DNA of 64,000 nucleotides, from contig CM040432.1 of the NCBI GenBank assembly GCA_022702705.1, forward strand, positions 44,356,540 through 44,420,539, in the 5' to 3' direction. The notes beneath the pieces were generated by a model. The model was not told the origin of the DNA. It saw only the letters and a program-made list of their open reading frames with translations, and made no database searches. Positions 14,335-26,350 of the stretch are shown piece after piece. Positions within the stretch are counted from its first letter, which is position 1; every line of letters begins with the position of its first letter. Position numbers and translations under genes: made by a program. Origin of the DNA: Papilionanthe hookeriana x Papilionanthe teres (taxonomy: Eukaryota > Streptophyta > Magnoliopsida > Asparagales > Orchidaceae).

Positions 14335-14342
14335 TTTAAATA
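14335..14342 (-). promoter_or_regulatory. TATA-like box of LTR A
   Basis: TATTTAAA on the minus strand, followed by a less AT-rich stretch containing 'catgagaggtg'. It is conserved at the same place in all four LTR copies. Probable U3/R core promoter. Confidence 0.5.
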
Positions 14343-15235
14343 GGAGAGGGTGGAGGGCCTCCTGGGGGGTTTAAGGCTCGGGATCAGCCGCTAGGTCAAG
14401 GGAAGAACAGCCATGTCGGCCATTGGGCATGAGGCAGCTCAGCAAGTGGGAATTCCAAACTTCGGCTCACATGGGTTCTCTCGGCTCGGTGGTTTCCGGC
14501 GATCGTGGTGGCTGGCCGGCCGGGGTCAAGTCACTCGTTGTCATCGGGAGGGTCGTGGGTCGGCAATGGTGCAAGCTATGGAGAGTGGCCATGTGTAGAA
14601 AGCTTTATTCAAAATGGAATGGGGAAGGGGCTCTTTTAGGCTCAATTTGGTCATCCTATGGGTTTGGGTTGGGTGCACCTTTCCAAGCTCTAATTTGGGC
14701 TGAGGGAGGTCAGGTGAGTCGCCTAGATTAGCAGGAGAAGTCACTATCCAAGCATTTTTAAGTTTAAACATAGTTTAAGGGAAGAATGAAAAGGTTTAAT
14801 CACCTTTAAGAGAATCCTTAAAGAGGCTCCTCCTCTTGCCATTTATGGGATGGTCACATGTCAAACTTCTCATGGCTTTACATGGGGCTTAAGGATGGCT
14901 TCATGGCTTTATTTGGGCTTGGGTATGGCTTAGTCAATTTCATTAGAATGGATTTTAGTAATTTTGGCATTTTGATGGGAATTTGGATAAAGCCTAATTT
15001 GGAATGATTTAATCATAGGTTTCAAACTTTAGGGAATGATTTTATCAAGTGGACGATGAGAAGGAATTGTCTTGTGGGCTTTGGATGAATTTTTGGGCTT
15101 TTGGGTTTGGTGGAAGTGGGCTTTTTAAAAGGCTTCAATAGGTGGGCCTTTATATTTCAAAATGGACTTTTGGATGAAGAATTTTGTGAAAAACCATGCC
15201 AAATAAATTTTGGGTTTAGTTTAGGGATGTTTCAT

Positions 15236-16966
15236 TTGAACTTATGTGTGATGTTAGTGATTATGCGATCGGAGTAGCGTTGGGGCAGAGGCATGTAAAG
15301 TTTTCAAAGTCATTTACTATGCTAGTAAAACTTTTAATCAAGCTCAAATTAATTATACCACTACTGAAAGAGATTTATTAGCCAAGGTATTTGCTTTTGA
15401 AAATTTTAGAACTTCTTTAATTAGAGCTAAAAGTATTGTGCATACAGACCATTCAGCTATCAAATATTTAATGCAAAAGAAGGATGCCAAACCTAGATTG
15501 ATTAGATGGATACTTCTTCTGCAAGAATTTAATTTTATGATAGTTGATAGGAAGAGATCTGATAACCAAATAGCTGATCATTTGTCGAGATTAGAATATG
15601 ATAAATTATCTGAATTTGAGAAGGAAGTTACAGAAACTTTCCCTGAAGAACAACTTTATACTATTATGGGAAGAAACTTGCCTTGGTATGCTGATATTGC
15701 GAATTATATTGTGAGTGATGTTGTACCACCTGATTTAACAAGGCAACAACAAAAGAAGTTTAAATATGATGCAAGATTTTATTTTTGGGATGAGCCCTAT
15801 CTATATAAATAGTGTAAGGATCTGATTATTAGGAGATGTGTGCCACAGGAAGAAACTAATTTAATTATTCAACAATGTCATGATTCTAAATTTGGAGGTC
15901 ATTTCAGTGTTGATAAAACTGATTTTAAGATTTTACAATCTAGATTTTATTGGCCTACTAGTTTTACGAATGCATACAAATATATTAAATCATGTGATCG
16001 ATGTCAGAGAGTAGGTAATATCTCTAGAAGAAATGAAATGCCTCCAAACTATAATTTGGAAGTTGAAATTTTTGATGTATAGGGATTACATTTTATGAGA
16101 CCATTTATTCCTTCATTTGGAAATTTATATATACTGGTTGCGGTTGATTATGTCTCGAAATGGATTGAAGCTATTGCTTTACCTAGATGTGATGCTCGGA
16201 GTGTTTCAAAATTTTTAAAGAAAAATATATTTGCGAGATATGGAATGCTAAGAGTGATTATAACTGATGGTGGATCCCATTTCGGAATAATCAAATTAAG
16301 AGATTGATCGAGAAATATAATATTATTTATAGAATATCTACTGCTAATCATCCCCAGAATAATGGTTTAGCAGAAGTGTCTAATCGTGAAATTAAAAGAA
16401 TTTTGGAGAAAACTGTGGATAATCACAAATTAGATTAGTCTGCTCGATTAGATACTGCATTATGGGCTTATAGGACTACTTTTAAGACCCCTATTGGAAT
16501 GTCTCCTTATAGACTAGTGTTTGGTAAGACTTACCATTTACCGGTTGAATTGGAGCATAAAGCATATTGGGCGATAAAAGAGTTGAATTTTAATTTGAAA
16601 AATGCTGGAGAGAAGAGATTTATGCAATTGAATGAATCGGAAGAAATTAGAAATGCATCTTATCGCAATGACAGGATCTATAAGGAGAGAATGAAATTGT
16701 GGTATAATCAAAAGAGATTAAAAAAGAAATTTGAATATGGATAGAAAATTTTGTTATACAACACGAGGTTAAAATTATTTCCTAGAAAGCTCAAATCTAG
16801 ATGGTTGAGACCTTTTACAGTTGTAAAAGTTCATTCTTTTGGAGTTGTTGATATTGAGGATCCTGATACTGGAAAGATTTTCAAGGTTAATGAGCATCGA
16901 TTAAAGCCTTACTTTGACGGGTTTCAACCTGACTTCAAAGAGGTTTTAATGCTGAGTTATCTTAAT
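15236..16966 (+). pseudogene. Athila-like pol remnant: RNase H C-terminal to integrase
   Basis: It starts abruptly within the RNase H domain (FELMCDVSDYAIG near 15236) and includes HTDHSAIKYLM (15440s). The integrase zinc finger shows HDSKFGGH and CDRCQR (15870-16010). The DDE core shows VAVDYVSKW (near 16140), IITDGGSHF (near 16260) and NGLAEVSNRE (near 16360), so all three acidic residues remain. The C-terminal chromatin-side domain ends around 16966. It is broken by a frameshift in RNase H near 15290, stops at 15810-15812, 16079-16081, 16436-16438 and 16742-16744, and a frameshift near 16285. The stops fit Gln or Trp codons changed by C-to-T or G-to-A. RT and everything upstream are missing. 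Confidence 0.85.
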
Positions 16967-17436
16967 TAACTGAATGGTTTCTCGGGCTAACGAGTTAAAT
17001 CGAAGCACTTTATGGGAGGCAACCCATACTTATTTTTGTGGTGTGTTTACTTGTTTGTTGTAGTTGTGCCTTTAAATAGTTATTTTGGAATCTTAATCAT
17101 TCCTAAATACTTTTAAAAATTGATAAATATTGTATCGAATTGAGATATTGAAATATTTTGGGCCAAACGAAGTTCGATGCAGAATTTGGACCACTGGAGT
17201 CGCTGGTGCCAGAATGGGTGCCGCAGGCGCCCAAATATAGATATCTGTGCAGAATTTCGGGTTTGAGAGCTACCGGAGCCCTATCGAGCACCACTGGTGC
17301 CCTATCGATCACCGCCGGTGCCCAAAACCTAGTTACGGTTTTTGGAGTTTCAAAATGCGATTTTATGCAGTTTTGATCGGTATCTTCTTCCTTATAACTC
17401 CCTATATTCCATTTTAAACTTCCAAACTCAAGAAAA
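16967..17436 (+). other. Athila post-pol spacer with GC-rich box 1
   Basis: It contains 'gggaggcaaccca' just after pol. At 17180-17330 there is a GC-rich box with repeated 'ccggtgccc'/'gagcaccactggtgccc' phrases that recurs at 18970-19160 and 22130-22210. No credible ORF: short ORFs here overlap on both strands. Confidence 0.55.
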
Positions 17437-18651
17437 ATGAAAAATTCATTTCCCAATTCGCATCCCATGGATTCCTACACCATAAAAACCCATGAATCTA
17501 GCATTTTCAACCGACGAAAGTTTATCAGTTTCGAGGTGCAACAATTATTCAACAATGCGATGATGAAGAGGAGAATTATCAAGGAAAGAAGCTTTATTAA
17601 TCGAGCTATGGATAATCCTACTACAAGAGTTGAAGAGATAATAAATGAAAGACGTCGAGAGGTGCTATGTTACACTATCGCTACCATAGTCGTTCTGGTT
17701 GTGAAGGAATTCTATGCAAATCTTCACGGGATCAACCAAGGATTTGTCTTTGTGCGAGGTACAATTCACACCTGCAAGAATTAATGATCTCTTTATGATT
17801 GAGAATGTACCTATCTGCCACTATTCCAAGTTTAATGCGACAAGTGATAATATGAATGATGTGTATCGTTATTTGACGGATGAAAATGAAGATTGGGAGG
17901 TAAGAGACAATGGATATATTAGTTTTCCTTTTGCAACTTTAAATCCTGTGTAGAAGCAGTGACATTATTTTATTTCGGAGAAGTTATTTCTAACTTTGAA
18001 GATTTGTAAAGTAACCAAGGAAAGTGCTATTTTGAATTTCTGTATTCAAACTGGAAAGCTGATTGATATTAGAAATATAATTATGAAATGAGTTTTGAGG
18101 TTGATAGTTCATAGATCTAAATATGGGCTTGGACACCCGTCCACCATATTTCTGTGGTGTAGTCAAGTACAAGTTCCATATGAGAGTTGGGAAAAGGTTA
18201 TTCTTCTCTGGAGGCCTATTGATCCAACTAATCTTTATAACTACCAAACAGTAGGAGATGAATGTGATATGGATCAGCTTGTTGATCAACCAACTCAGAA
18301 TTCACAATCCATTCAGCCTTACTTTCCTGAAAGTTCTAGAATTATATTGAAGAGAATCAACAGTTGGAAAAAGAGGTACAGAATGTTTTGAATGCCATTA
18401 ATAATATTTCAGATTTATTTGATCATATAGACTAGAGGATGAAGGAACAGTTTGATCAAACTGGTCGGATTGAGATAGGTCTTATTAATCTGATGAAGAA
18501 GAATGTTGTGATTGCTGAGGATTCATCTGATGAATTCCCATTTCGTCCCTTCTACAATTTGTTCATGCATCAGAAATCTATTGGAGATATCAGAGAGGAA
18601 GATAGTTCTGAGACTGATGAGGAGTCATTACTGGATTTTGCTTATGTTTGA
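17437..18651 (+). pseudogene. Athila downstream ORF remnant, copy 1 (plant-transposon-protein type)
   Basis: ATG at 17437. Segments in shifting frames contain VVKEFYANL (near 17700), FVRGxxxTPARINDLF, a region ending in HYFISEKL (near 17965) and TKESAILNFCIQTGK (near 18020), then an acidic C-terminus ending at 18651. This resembles the family annotated as 'putative plant transposon protein' found after integrase in Athila elements. Its function is unknown; an envelope-like role has been suggested for the position only. It is broken by frameshifts near 17760 and by several stops (near 17951, 18089, 18389 and 18433). Similar in plan to the remnant at 19522-20645. Confidence 0.65.
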
Positions 18652-19521
18652 TGTGTGCTTGCTTTACTATGCTTAATTTTGTTTGGTGTGTTTAGTATTT
18701 GCTTTTCTTTGCTTTGTAGTTTGCATTTGGATTTTCTATGCTTAATTTCATTTTGTGTGCTTAGATTTTAGTGTTTTCTTATCGTAGTGTACTTGTAACA
18801 CTAAGAATCCAAGAGTTGTTGGTATGATTTGATGAACATATTAGTGCTTATGTTGTAATGTGGATTTTATATATTGATGTGATGTTTTGTGTTGATTGTG
18901 TAAGAATTGTGTTAGTTATTGCTTGTGTCCATGAAATAGATGCTTAATGAAGTGTTAAATGTCATTGTGCAGGACAAAACGATTGAAATTACAATAAAAT
19001 TTTTGGACCCAGAAAAATTTTTGCACTGGCACCGTCGATTTCAGAATGGGCGCCGCCGGCGCTCAAATCCAGAGACTTTGCCAAATTAAAAAGATAGAGC
19101 ACCACTGATGCCCTATTGAGTGCCTCCAACGCTCGAGTACAGAAAAAGGCCAAAAAACCTTTATTTCATGATTTTGACCCTGGGACCCGCAATTTCTTCC
19201 ATTGCTTTTGTCTTCCTCCTTCATTTTTATGACTTTGAAGACCTAGGGCTTGCTATATCTTGGATTTGAAGCAATTTCATGGCTTTTCAAGACTGGATCT
19301 ACACTTCTCTTGGTAAAAGCTTCACTGTAAGTTAAAATTTTTTTTGATTTTCACCATAGGAATCTCTCACATTGCTTAGATTGGAATTTTGGGATTTTTG
19401 AGGAAATTTTGGGATTTCCTATGATGAAATTTGCTCATACTTGTTTAGAATAGTATTTGGAGTTTGTTATGTTATGGATTTGGAATTTATTGGAATTTTC
19501 TTGCAAATTTTTGAAATTCAC
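18652..19521 (+). other. Athila spacer with GC-rich box 2
   Basis: Non-coding, T-rich sequence with a GC-rich box at 18970-19160 ('gggcgccgccggcgctc', 'gagcaccactgatgccc') like those at 17180 and 22130. It precedes the second ORF remnant just as box 1 precedes the first, which suggests a duplicated box-plus-ORF module. Confidence 0.5.
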
Positions 19522-20645
19522 ATGGCTCCAAGATGAGTAAAGAGAAGAGAAAATTGGATTTTGATGAAGAAAAATTTGTCAATGTTAAAACACAATTTCA
19601 TTTTAATTCTTAACTTTATAATAAGAAGTGTATTCAGGATTGAGCTTGTGACAATCCAGGTGGATCTGTTGAGCAATTAATTGCCGAGTGAAAATTAGAG
19701 AGATTTTGTTATTGTACTGTGAATGCTATTTTGGGTGTTGTTAGAGAGTTCTATGCTAATGTGCCCTGGATTGAGACAGAGTTTGTGTTAGTTAGAGAAA
19801 AAATGGTTGAATTTACTTCTCTGCGTATCAATGCATTTTATCAGACTTGGGAACCTTTTATTTGTGAATATGAAAAATTTTGATACACGAGAGGTGACTA
19901 TGAAGGAAGTGATTGCTTTTCTGAAAGATGGAAAAGGGGAATGAAAAGTAATTCAAAAATAGATGATTAAATTCCACAGCTTCCAAGTTAAATGTTACAT
20001 CTAAAGTTTGGCACTATTTCATTTCTGCAAGACTGTTACCTTCTTATAACCACAGTGAAGTTATAAGGGATAGAGCAATTCTAAACTATTGTATTCAGAA
20101 TATGAAGAAGATTGATATCGGAGCTATTGTCTTCAAGAACATTCAGTCTATTGCTAGAGGAGAGACCACTAGAAGATTATGACATCCTGCCCTAGTTCAT
20201 GCCCTATGTGTTCAGTCTGGAGTAGAGTTCAACAGTTTTGAAAAGGTAGCTATACCACTGAGACCAATTACAAAGGCTATCATTCGTACTTATGAGTCTC
20301 ATGTGGGAGCACGATATGAGAGTAGGAGTACTGATATTCCTACTACGAGTTATGAAATTCCATCTACGTCTGAGCCCCCTACTTTGTTCGATATTATGGA
20401 GCAGCTGATATTACAGTGCTAGTATGGATAGACTCCATGGCAGGATGGAGGTGTTTGAGGTTCGCAGTGTTGTGAATGAAGATTATATGAGAAGAAAAGT
20501 TGAGTTCAATATTGCCTATCATGAAGCTCAGGTCAGATTCATGAGGAGGGAGACTGATGTGATATTCCAAACTTGCCCTAGCTATACACCGTATAGACCT
20601 GGTCCTGCTGACCCTGCTGATGAACCTAGGGATGAAGATTGGTAG
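19522..20645 (+). pseudogene. Athila downstream ORF remnant, copy 2
   Basis: A second degenerate ORF of the same type as 17437-18651. Recognisable pieces are VVREFYANVPWIETEFVLVR (near 19740), WHYFISARLLPSYNHSEV (near 20010) and RAILNYCIQNMKKIDIG (near 20070), with ALVHALCVQSGVEF near 20200. Its last piece, 20424-20645, stays open to a stop at 20643. The first ATG (19522) is followed by a stop after four codons and a second ATG lies at 19533. Many stops and frameshifts. The two copies differ strongly, so any duplication is old. Confidence 0.6.
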
Positions 20646-21936
20646 TTTGTTTGTTTCTGTTTTTGCTTTTCTTTTTATGTTTTTTGTTGTTTTTCTGATG
20701 TAGTAGTTATTTACTTTCCATGTGATGTGTAAACCTGTTGATGTACTGGTTATGTTGTAATGAAAAATTGAGATTGTTAAATGAATGTGTAGTGTTGTGA
20801 TAGTTTGTTTAGTAGTTGTAGTTTTTTGTTGAATGTTTAGATGTTTAAAGTTGATATCCCATTACCATTCAAGTGTTTTAAAAATTTGATATAACTGTTA
20901 CTAACTGTTTCATACCTATTAGCTGTAAACTTTGACTAATACCAGATAACTGTTGAAGATTTCAAGATCCCAGCACAAAAAGATTAGTTTCTTTTACTCT
21001 CTACTGTTTCAAATTTATTGAAAAATTTATCTTTGGGGGAGGGTAGAAAAAATATTAACTCTTATTTGTTCTCAATTATTATATTTTCAAAAATTATTAG
21101 CATAACTTCTGACAGTTCAACCTCACTTCAGATAACTAAAACTTTTTATTTCAGTTAAATATTATGGAAGGATTGGATGAAAGTTTTTAGTAATAAAGGT
21201 TAATTTTATAGGGACAAGATATTTGGTATGAAAGGATTAGATTATAGTTTACTATTTAAAGTAAAGAAAACTGTATTTTTGAAATGTTGAGAGACTTAAA
21301 GTATTATGTGTTAAGAAGAGATTGTGACTTTATGATGAATAATAAAACTCATACCTAATTATAAAGTAAGGAGGTGTTTCAAGATTGAACTTTAGAAAGA
21401 GGAGAGTGAAGTTCAAAATCATTAAAGGCTATCCAGATATAACAATCCTCAATAAAAAAAAAGAAAAGAAATGAAGGATTGAAAAATAATCCCAAAAAGA
21501 ATGAAAGAAAAAAGAAAAAGAAAAAGAAAAAAAAATATTTATGAGGAGAAGCTTGAGGAGATGCCTAATAAAAAATTAGCTTCACTTAAGTCACTCTAAA
21601 GCGTGAACTTGATTTCATTTCTGAATTTATACTTAAAGTATTGGCCTACATTCTAATGAAGTTTGCATGAACTCCTTTTCACATAGTCTTTCAAGGCACT
21701 CTTAATGTGACAAATTATGGTTTGTCTTGATATAAATAAAAGACTAGAACTCTTAGACATAATTGCTGAATATTCTTATATCTATAGTGTTGACATGAGT
21801 TACTGAATTTCTTTCTAAAAGTCTTACCAATATATTCCTTTGAATAAAAAAATTTAGTGTCCTACAGATGAAAAGTACATTGCCTTGAGTTATATTTTTA
21901 TGTAGTAAAAGAATACTTGAGGACAAGTAATAGTTA
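20646..21936 (+). other. Athila 3' non-coding region
   Basis: AT-rich, with an A/G-rich low-complexity run at 21455-21540. No ORF of note. It leads into the polypurine tract, and 'cttgaggacaagtaa' at 21917-21931 is a phrase typical of sequence before plant gypsy PPTs. Confidence 0.6.
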
Positions 21937-21948
21937 AGTTTGGGGGAT
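21937..21948 (+). promoter_or_regulatory. Athila polypurine tract
   Basis: 'agtttggggga' directly before the LTR start at 21951. It would prime plus-strand DNA synthesis. Confidence 0.7.
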
Positions 21949-21950
21949 TT

Positions 21951-23512
21951 TGATGCACAAAAAATATATACTATTTTTGCTATATAATATTACTCATTTT
22001 TTCTGATATTGCACTTTAAAGAAAGATATTTTTTATGATTTAGTGCAGGCATGATGATTTTAGGTGATTGGAGCGAAAATAAGAGAAAAGGAACGAATTC
22101 GGAGCGAAAAGGAGCAAAATGGAGAAAACTAGTTTATGGCGCCGCGGACGCCATTTTTCTGAGAGCTCCAGAAAATATTTGGAAGATAGAGCGCCACCGG
22201 TGCCCAATATAGGTGCAATTCAAATTTGAGGTGTTTTGACAACTTTTTGAAGGGATGCTTAAGGAAACTCTTGGGAATTAGTTTCTAACATATATGTAAC
22301 TATTTTTCGATAAAAATTGAGAGAGGAGGAGAGATTCTGAAGAGAGTTCTAGTGTAGAGTGAGTGCGTTGAGTGTTAGGGCTTAGAAGAGAAGAGTGTAG
22401 AAGTGAGTATTTAAGAGGGATTCTTCTCTAAGGAGTGAAGGAGAAGGAGTAATGTGAGAGATTGCTTCTTCCATTCTAATTTAAAGAGGGAATTGAGTGT
22501 TTCAAAGAAGAAAGAAAATGATTCAAAGAAACTACAAATGATTTTCATTAGAGAAGAGAAAGAGACAAGTTGTATTTGCTTTTGTCGTTTGTATGGCTTT
22601 TCTTTTATATATAAAATCCATGTTTTATTGTGTCTACTCTATGAACTCTGAGTAGTCTCCTTCATCTTTCTTCTTGCATAGAGATGTGATGATGTGATGA
22701 TGTGAATTTGAAGTGCTTTTAAAGTATTGAAGAAATTGTGATGATTTTTCATTTCGAACTTAATTTACTTTTCGATCTGGCTAATTGAATTGTTAAAATA
22801 TTTTGTTGAACATTAACTCTGAAAGGATTTAGTGTTTTACAACAATAATGAATAATTCATTCAATGTCCATGAATGAATTGTGTAGTTCATGGGAATTGA
22901 GTGCAAATAAATAGGGAAATGTGTTTTGATGGACTTCAAATTGGAGGTTTCAGGGTGACAGAATGAGATCCCTAATTTGGTCCTAAGATTAGTAACTAAA
23001 CTTGAAGGTTAGCCTTCAGGTGAAGGATGAGTGGGAGCTCCATAGTGATAGCTGGTATCCTCACAGCCTAACATTAGATTTAGTGACTAAACTTAGGATA
23101 TGTCAATGTTATTTTCATGCTTGGAAGATGGGGTAATCTTTTGAGGGTAAAGAAACATTTATGCTCCTATTTGGCACAATACAATAAATAATCATTCCAT
23201 ATCATTCACACATCATATACTAGTTGCAAAAGGAAAGATACTTTTCATATATATTAAAACCTTTCAAATACATAGCTTAGTGTGTCTATTAGTTAATTTT
23301 GTTTTAAAGATATTAGAAGTAATTGTAGTTTGCTTAATTGTTACTGTTTTCTGCATCTTGTTAGTAGAAGTAAACATTAAACTTTAATTACGATTTGAGT
23401 ATTGGATTTCAGTAATACGCTATTAATTGCAAGGAACGTGCCTTCGCTGTAGGATCGATAACCAGGACTCTATTAGAGCCTTGTTTTACTTGATACAATA
23501 CGTATACTTGCA
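21951..23512 (+). mobile_element. Athila-like 3' LTR
   Basis: It starts with TGATGCAC directly after the PPT and is taken to end at the CA of 'atacttgca' (23511-23512), about 1.56 kb. It contains the third GC-rich box (22130-22210) and, near the end, a segment typical of plant gypsy U5 ('gccttcgctgtaggatcg', 23440s). The 22690-22930 part recurs inverted at 24050-24290. The 3' boundary is less certain than the 5' one because no second LTR is present for comparison. Confidence 0.65.
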
Positions 23513-23607
23513 TTGAAGTTTGGACTTTACAAAATTCATTATAAATATATATAAAATTGAGTTCATAAGTTCTTGCAATATAAAAAGTCTGCATTAATAG
23601 GCACACA
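23513..23607. other. Unassigned AT-rich junction
   Basis: About 95 bp between the Athila LTR end and the inverted RT remnant. I recognise nothing in it. Confidence 0.4.
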
Positions 23608-24049
23608 TCAAATGAATCTTCAAATACTGAGAAGTCATCCATAAACACTTCTATTCCTTCATCAATTAATTTACTAAATATATACGTCATACATCTTTGA
23701 AATGTTGCAGGTGTATTACATAATCCAAAGGGTATCCTTCTAAAAGCAAAAGTTCCATAAGGGCTAGTAAAAGAATTCCTCTCTTGATCCTTAGGAGCAA
23801 TATGTATTTAGTGATAACTGATATATCCATCTATAAAATAACAGTACTTGCGTCCAGCAAGTCTGTCTAGCATTTGGTCTAAAAATGGTAAAGGAAAGTG
23901 ATCTTTTCTGGTGGCGGCGTTTAATTTTCTCTAATCAATAGATATTTGCCAACCAGTGGCATGTCTTATCGGTATAATTTCATTTTGATCATTTACATCA
24001 ATAATCACTCCTCATTTCTTAGGAACACAATGAATTGGGCTTACCCCTA
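23608..24049 (-). pseudogene. Inverted Athila-like reverse transcriptase fragment
   Basis: The minus strand encodes VSPIHCVPKK (near 24045), RKLNAATRKDHFPLPF (near 23920), FIDGYISYH, SPYGTFAFRRIPFGLCNTP (near 23740), and the catalytic FMDDFSVF (near 23640), then SFDVCL where similarity stops. There are stops after VPKK, before RKLNAA and after YISYH. About 150 codons of RT palm and fingers. It is opposite in orientation to the neighbouring Athila pol, which begins just past the RT, so it is either a rearranged part of that element or a second copy. Confidence 0.85.
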
Positions 24050-24290
24050 TCAAAATATATTTCCCTATTTATCTGCATTCAACCTCCATGAACTACATCT
24101 CTCACTCATGGACATTGAATGTGAACTTCGCTTTTGTTGTGGAACTCATAATCCTTTCAGAACATATGATTCCCAACTAGTTTTAACAATTCAATTAGCC
24201 AGATTAAAAAGTAAATGAAGTTCGAAGTGAAAGGGTCATCACAAATTCTCCATAATAAATCGGCATATCATTTCCATATCACAACATCAA
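24050..24290 (-). mobile_element. Inverted Athila LTR fragment
   Basis: Reverse complement of about 22690-22930 in the Athila LTR with moderate divergence: 'ggctaattgaattgttaaaa', 'ttcaatgtccatga' and 'aaatagggaaat' appear in the same order. On the minus strand it runs straight into RT codons at 24049, an illegitimate joint since a complete element would have gag between them. Confidence 0.75.
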
Positions 24291-26342
24291 CAAATTGTTG
24301 ACCTCATTTTTTTGGTGAGGTCTTTTCTCTCCTTAGTGCTTCTTAGGATCTAGCCACAAGGTTTCTCATTGACTATCCTAGAGGACTAGAATTGGGACCC
24401 ACCCTTTAGCAATTCAGCTACTTCTTGACTCATCTTGGGATCCCACTTGGATGGTTGCAAACCTCTAAATCACCTTGGAAGGTTAAAATCACCATATGGG
24501 CAATCAATAGTGAGTTCCTATAGGATTGTTTGGATTTAGGGTGACCCTGGGTGCCCTGAGCTTCTCTTACACACACACACACTCCTAAGCAATTTTACCC
24601 TTTAACCCTAAACTTTGAACTTTGCCCCTTTCACTCTTTAAGAAACTCACATAATTGAACTGAAGCCACTGATCTTTGATTAAGATGGCTAAGGTCAATA
24701 TGTGAAGAATCATAAAGTGGTTACCATTTGGCTAAGCTTGGTCCAAAAGTGGTTAGACTTGGTTGAGATCCATAAGCCTACCCCTATAGCCATGAGCCTA
24801 CCCCAAAACTCTCCAAAAACTTCCAAAAATTACCCAAAATTCCAAAAATTTCTAAAAAAATCATTTTAAAACAACCCCCACCTTTTAAATTCACCAAAAC
24901 ACCCCAATACCCTCCAAATAACCTCCTGATACCCTAAAATACCCTTTTGGCCCAAAATTCCAAAAATTCCCAGAAAATTTTAGAAAATCTCAAATATTCC
25001 CAATTTCATTTTGTTCAACTACGCCATGGGACAATTTTGTCAATTTAGCCCACTTTTGCCAAAATCCCGAATTTGACCCAATCCTGATCCAAGTGGACCC
25101 AATGTCAAACCAAATTAGCCCAATTGATCCCAATTTTGATCAAATTCAATCCTAAACTTCCATTCAATATTCTTATACTAATTTCAACCAAAACCAAGTA
25201 CAATTTGGTTCACATTTGAATTCAATACTCAAGACCCCATTTTTGCCCTAAATCACCCATGAACCCAAACATACCCAAATCCAATCCAAATCAACTCAAA
25301 TTTTCTTCAAAATTTTCCTAAGACTTGCTTAACACATTTCTATACAAAAACAAACATTCATTTGATCAAAATTTTTGCCTAAACCCTCTTAAAATTCACT
25401 TGGGGCAAAAAGCCCAATTTTGGCCCATAAGTCCAAACCCTCTTCAAATTAAACTATGTGGCCCATGAAAATTCCCAAATAATTTTCAATCAAACTTTAA
25501 CATATCTAAAGCCAATTTTAATCAATTCCAATTCAATTTAGTCATCCCATATTTGATTTTAAAATTTCAAACCATCACATGCATGTTAAAAGGCCCATAG
25601 CCTTATGCATTTTGAAAAGCCCACTTAATTAAATTTTAAAAGCCCAAAAGTGAGCCCATATGACATATTTTTATCATACTATCACCTCATGATATTTAAA
25701 ACACCATTCCGTGGCATTACATGAAGCATTGCATGTATACATGGCTTATTAACCAAATTAAGCATGTTGACACAAATCCCCAAAATTCATAAAAGCTTTT
25801 AATTCCTTTTCCATGAAACTTTCTAATGGATCATACATAGCATAACATGGCATGTGCATCATCCCATAGCCATACCAAAGTTAATATTTGCCAAATTGGG
25901 TAAGGGGAGGTGACCCTTCCCTTCTCCCTTCTTATCAAATTTCCCTCACTCTTAAACTATCAAATCTCCTCCCCAAACTTCAAAATCAACCATCTAAGCT
26001 CACCCAAACCTCTCCATGGACTTCAAGACCAGCTCCAATCACTTTGGGCAAAGATCTAGCCTATGGACCAAGGGCTAAACCCAAGTTAGCCATCAAATAC
26101 TCCAATTGATGCCACCACTCAACCCCTCTGACCCCCCTGAACTTCTGCCCGACTTGACCTTGGCCGGCCGGCCATCCCATTCATCGGAAAACACCAGGCC
26201 GAGAGGTCCCAATTGATTCAAAAATTCAAAATTCAATTTGTTGAGCTATCCCATTCCAATTGGACTCCATGGCTCTTCTTCTTCTCCCCTAGGCAGCTGA
26301 TCCCTGCCCTTAATTGCCCTTGGGAAGCCCTTCAGCCCTGCC

Positions 26343-26350
26343 TATTTAAA
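26343..26350 (+). promoter_or_regulatory. TATA-like box of LTR D
   Basis: TATTTAAA, followed by 'cagccatgaaaggtgctg', the same layout as in A, B and C despite heavy divergence elsewhere. Confidence 0.5.

Larger units (their letters stand above)
1..15235 (-). mobile_element. LTR A: truncated giant Tat/Ogre-like LTR, internally amplified
   Basis: The sequence from about 13041 to 15235 matches LTR B (39800-41995) and LTR C (60380-62580) collinearly at high identity by eye. The part before it is the preceding LTR segment repeated in tandem. Read on the minus strand this is LTR sense. About 1.48 kb of the U3 end, present at 41996-43464 in LTR B, is missing: at 15235 the sequence switches abruptly to Athila-like RNase H coding sequence. 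The other LTR terminus lies left of the window, so it cannot be decided whether this was a 5', 3' or solo LTR. The only long ORFs are short and without family resemblance. Confidence 0.85.
15236..23512 (+). mobile_element. 5'-truncated Athila-like Ty3/gypsy element
   Basis: From left to right on the plus strand: RNase H and integrase remnant (15236-16966), a first downstream ORF remnant (17437-18651), a second related remnant (19522-20645), a non-coding stretch, a polypurine tract (near 21937) and an LTR (21951-23512). This order, and the integrase wording (for example VAVDYVSKW), is Athila-type. The 5' LTR, gag, protease and most of RT are absent: LTR A abuts directly at 15235. No target-site duplication can be tested. 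Confidence 0.8.

Noticed and set aside
14423..14731. Overlapping ORFs of 60-100 codons in the LTR leader/U3 (also near 41180 and 61780)
   Set aside because: Several frames are open at once in the same place because of composition; no family resemblance.
21455..21540. A/G-rich run as an alternative polypurine tract
   Set aside because: Not followed by an LTR start; the tract at 21937 adjoins TGATGCAC.
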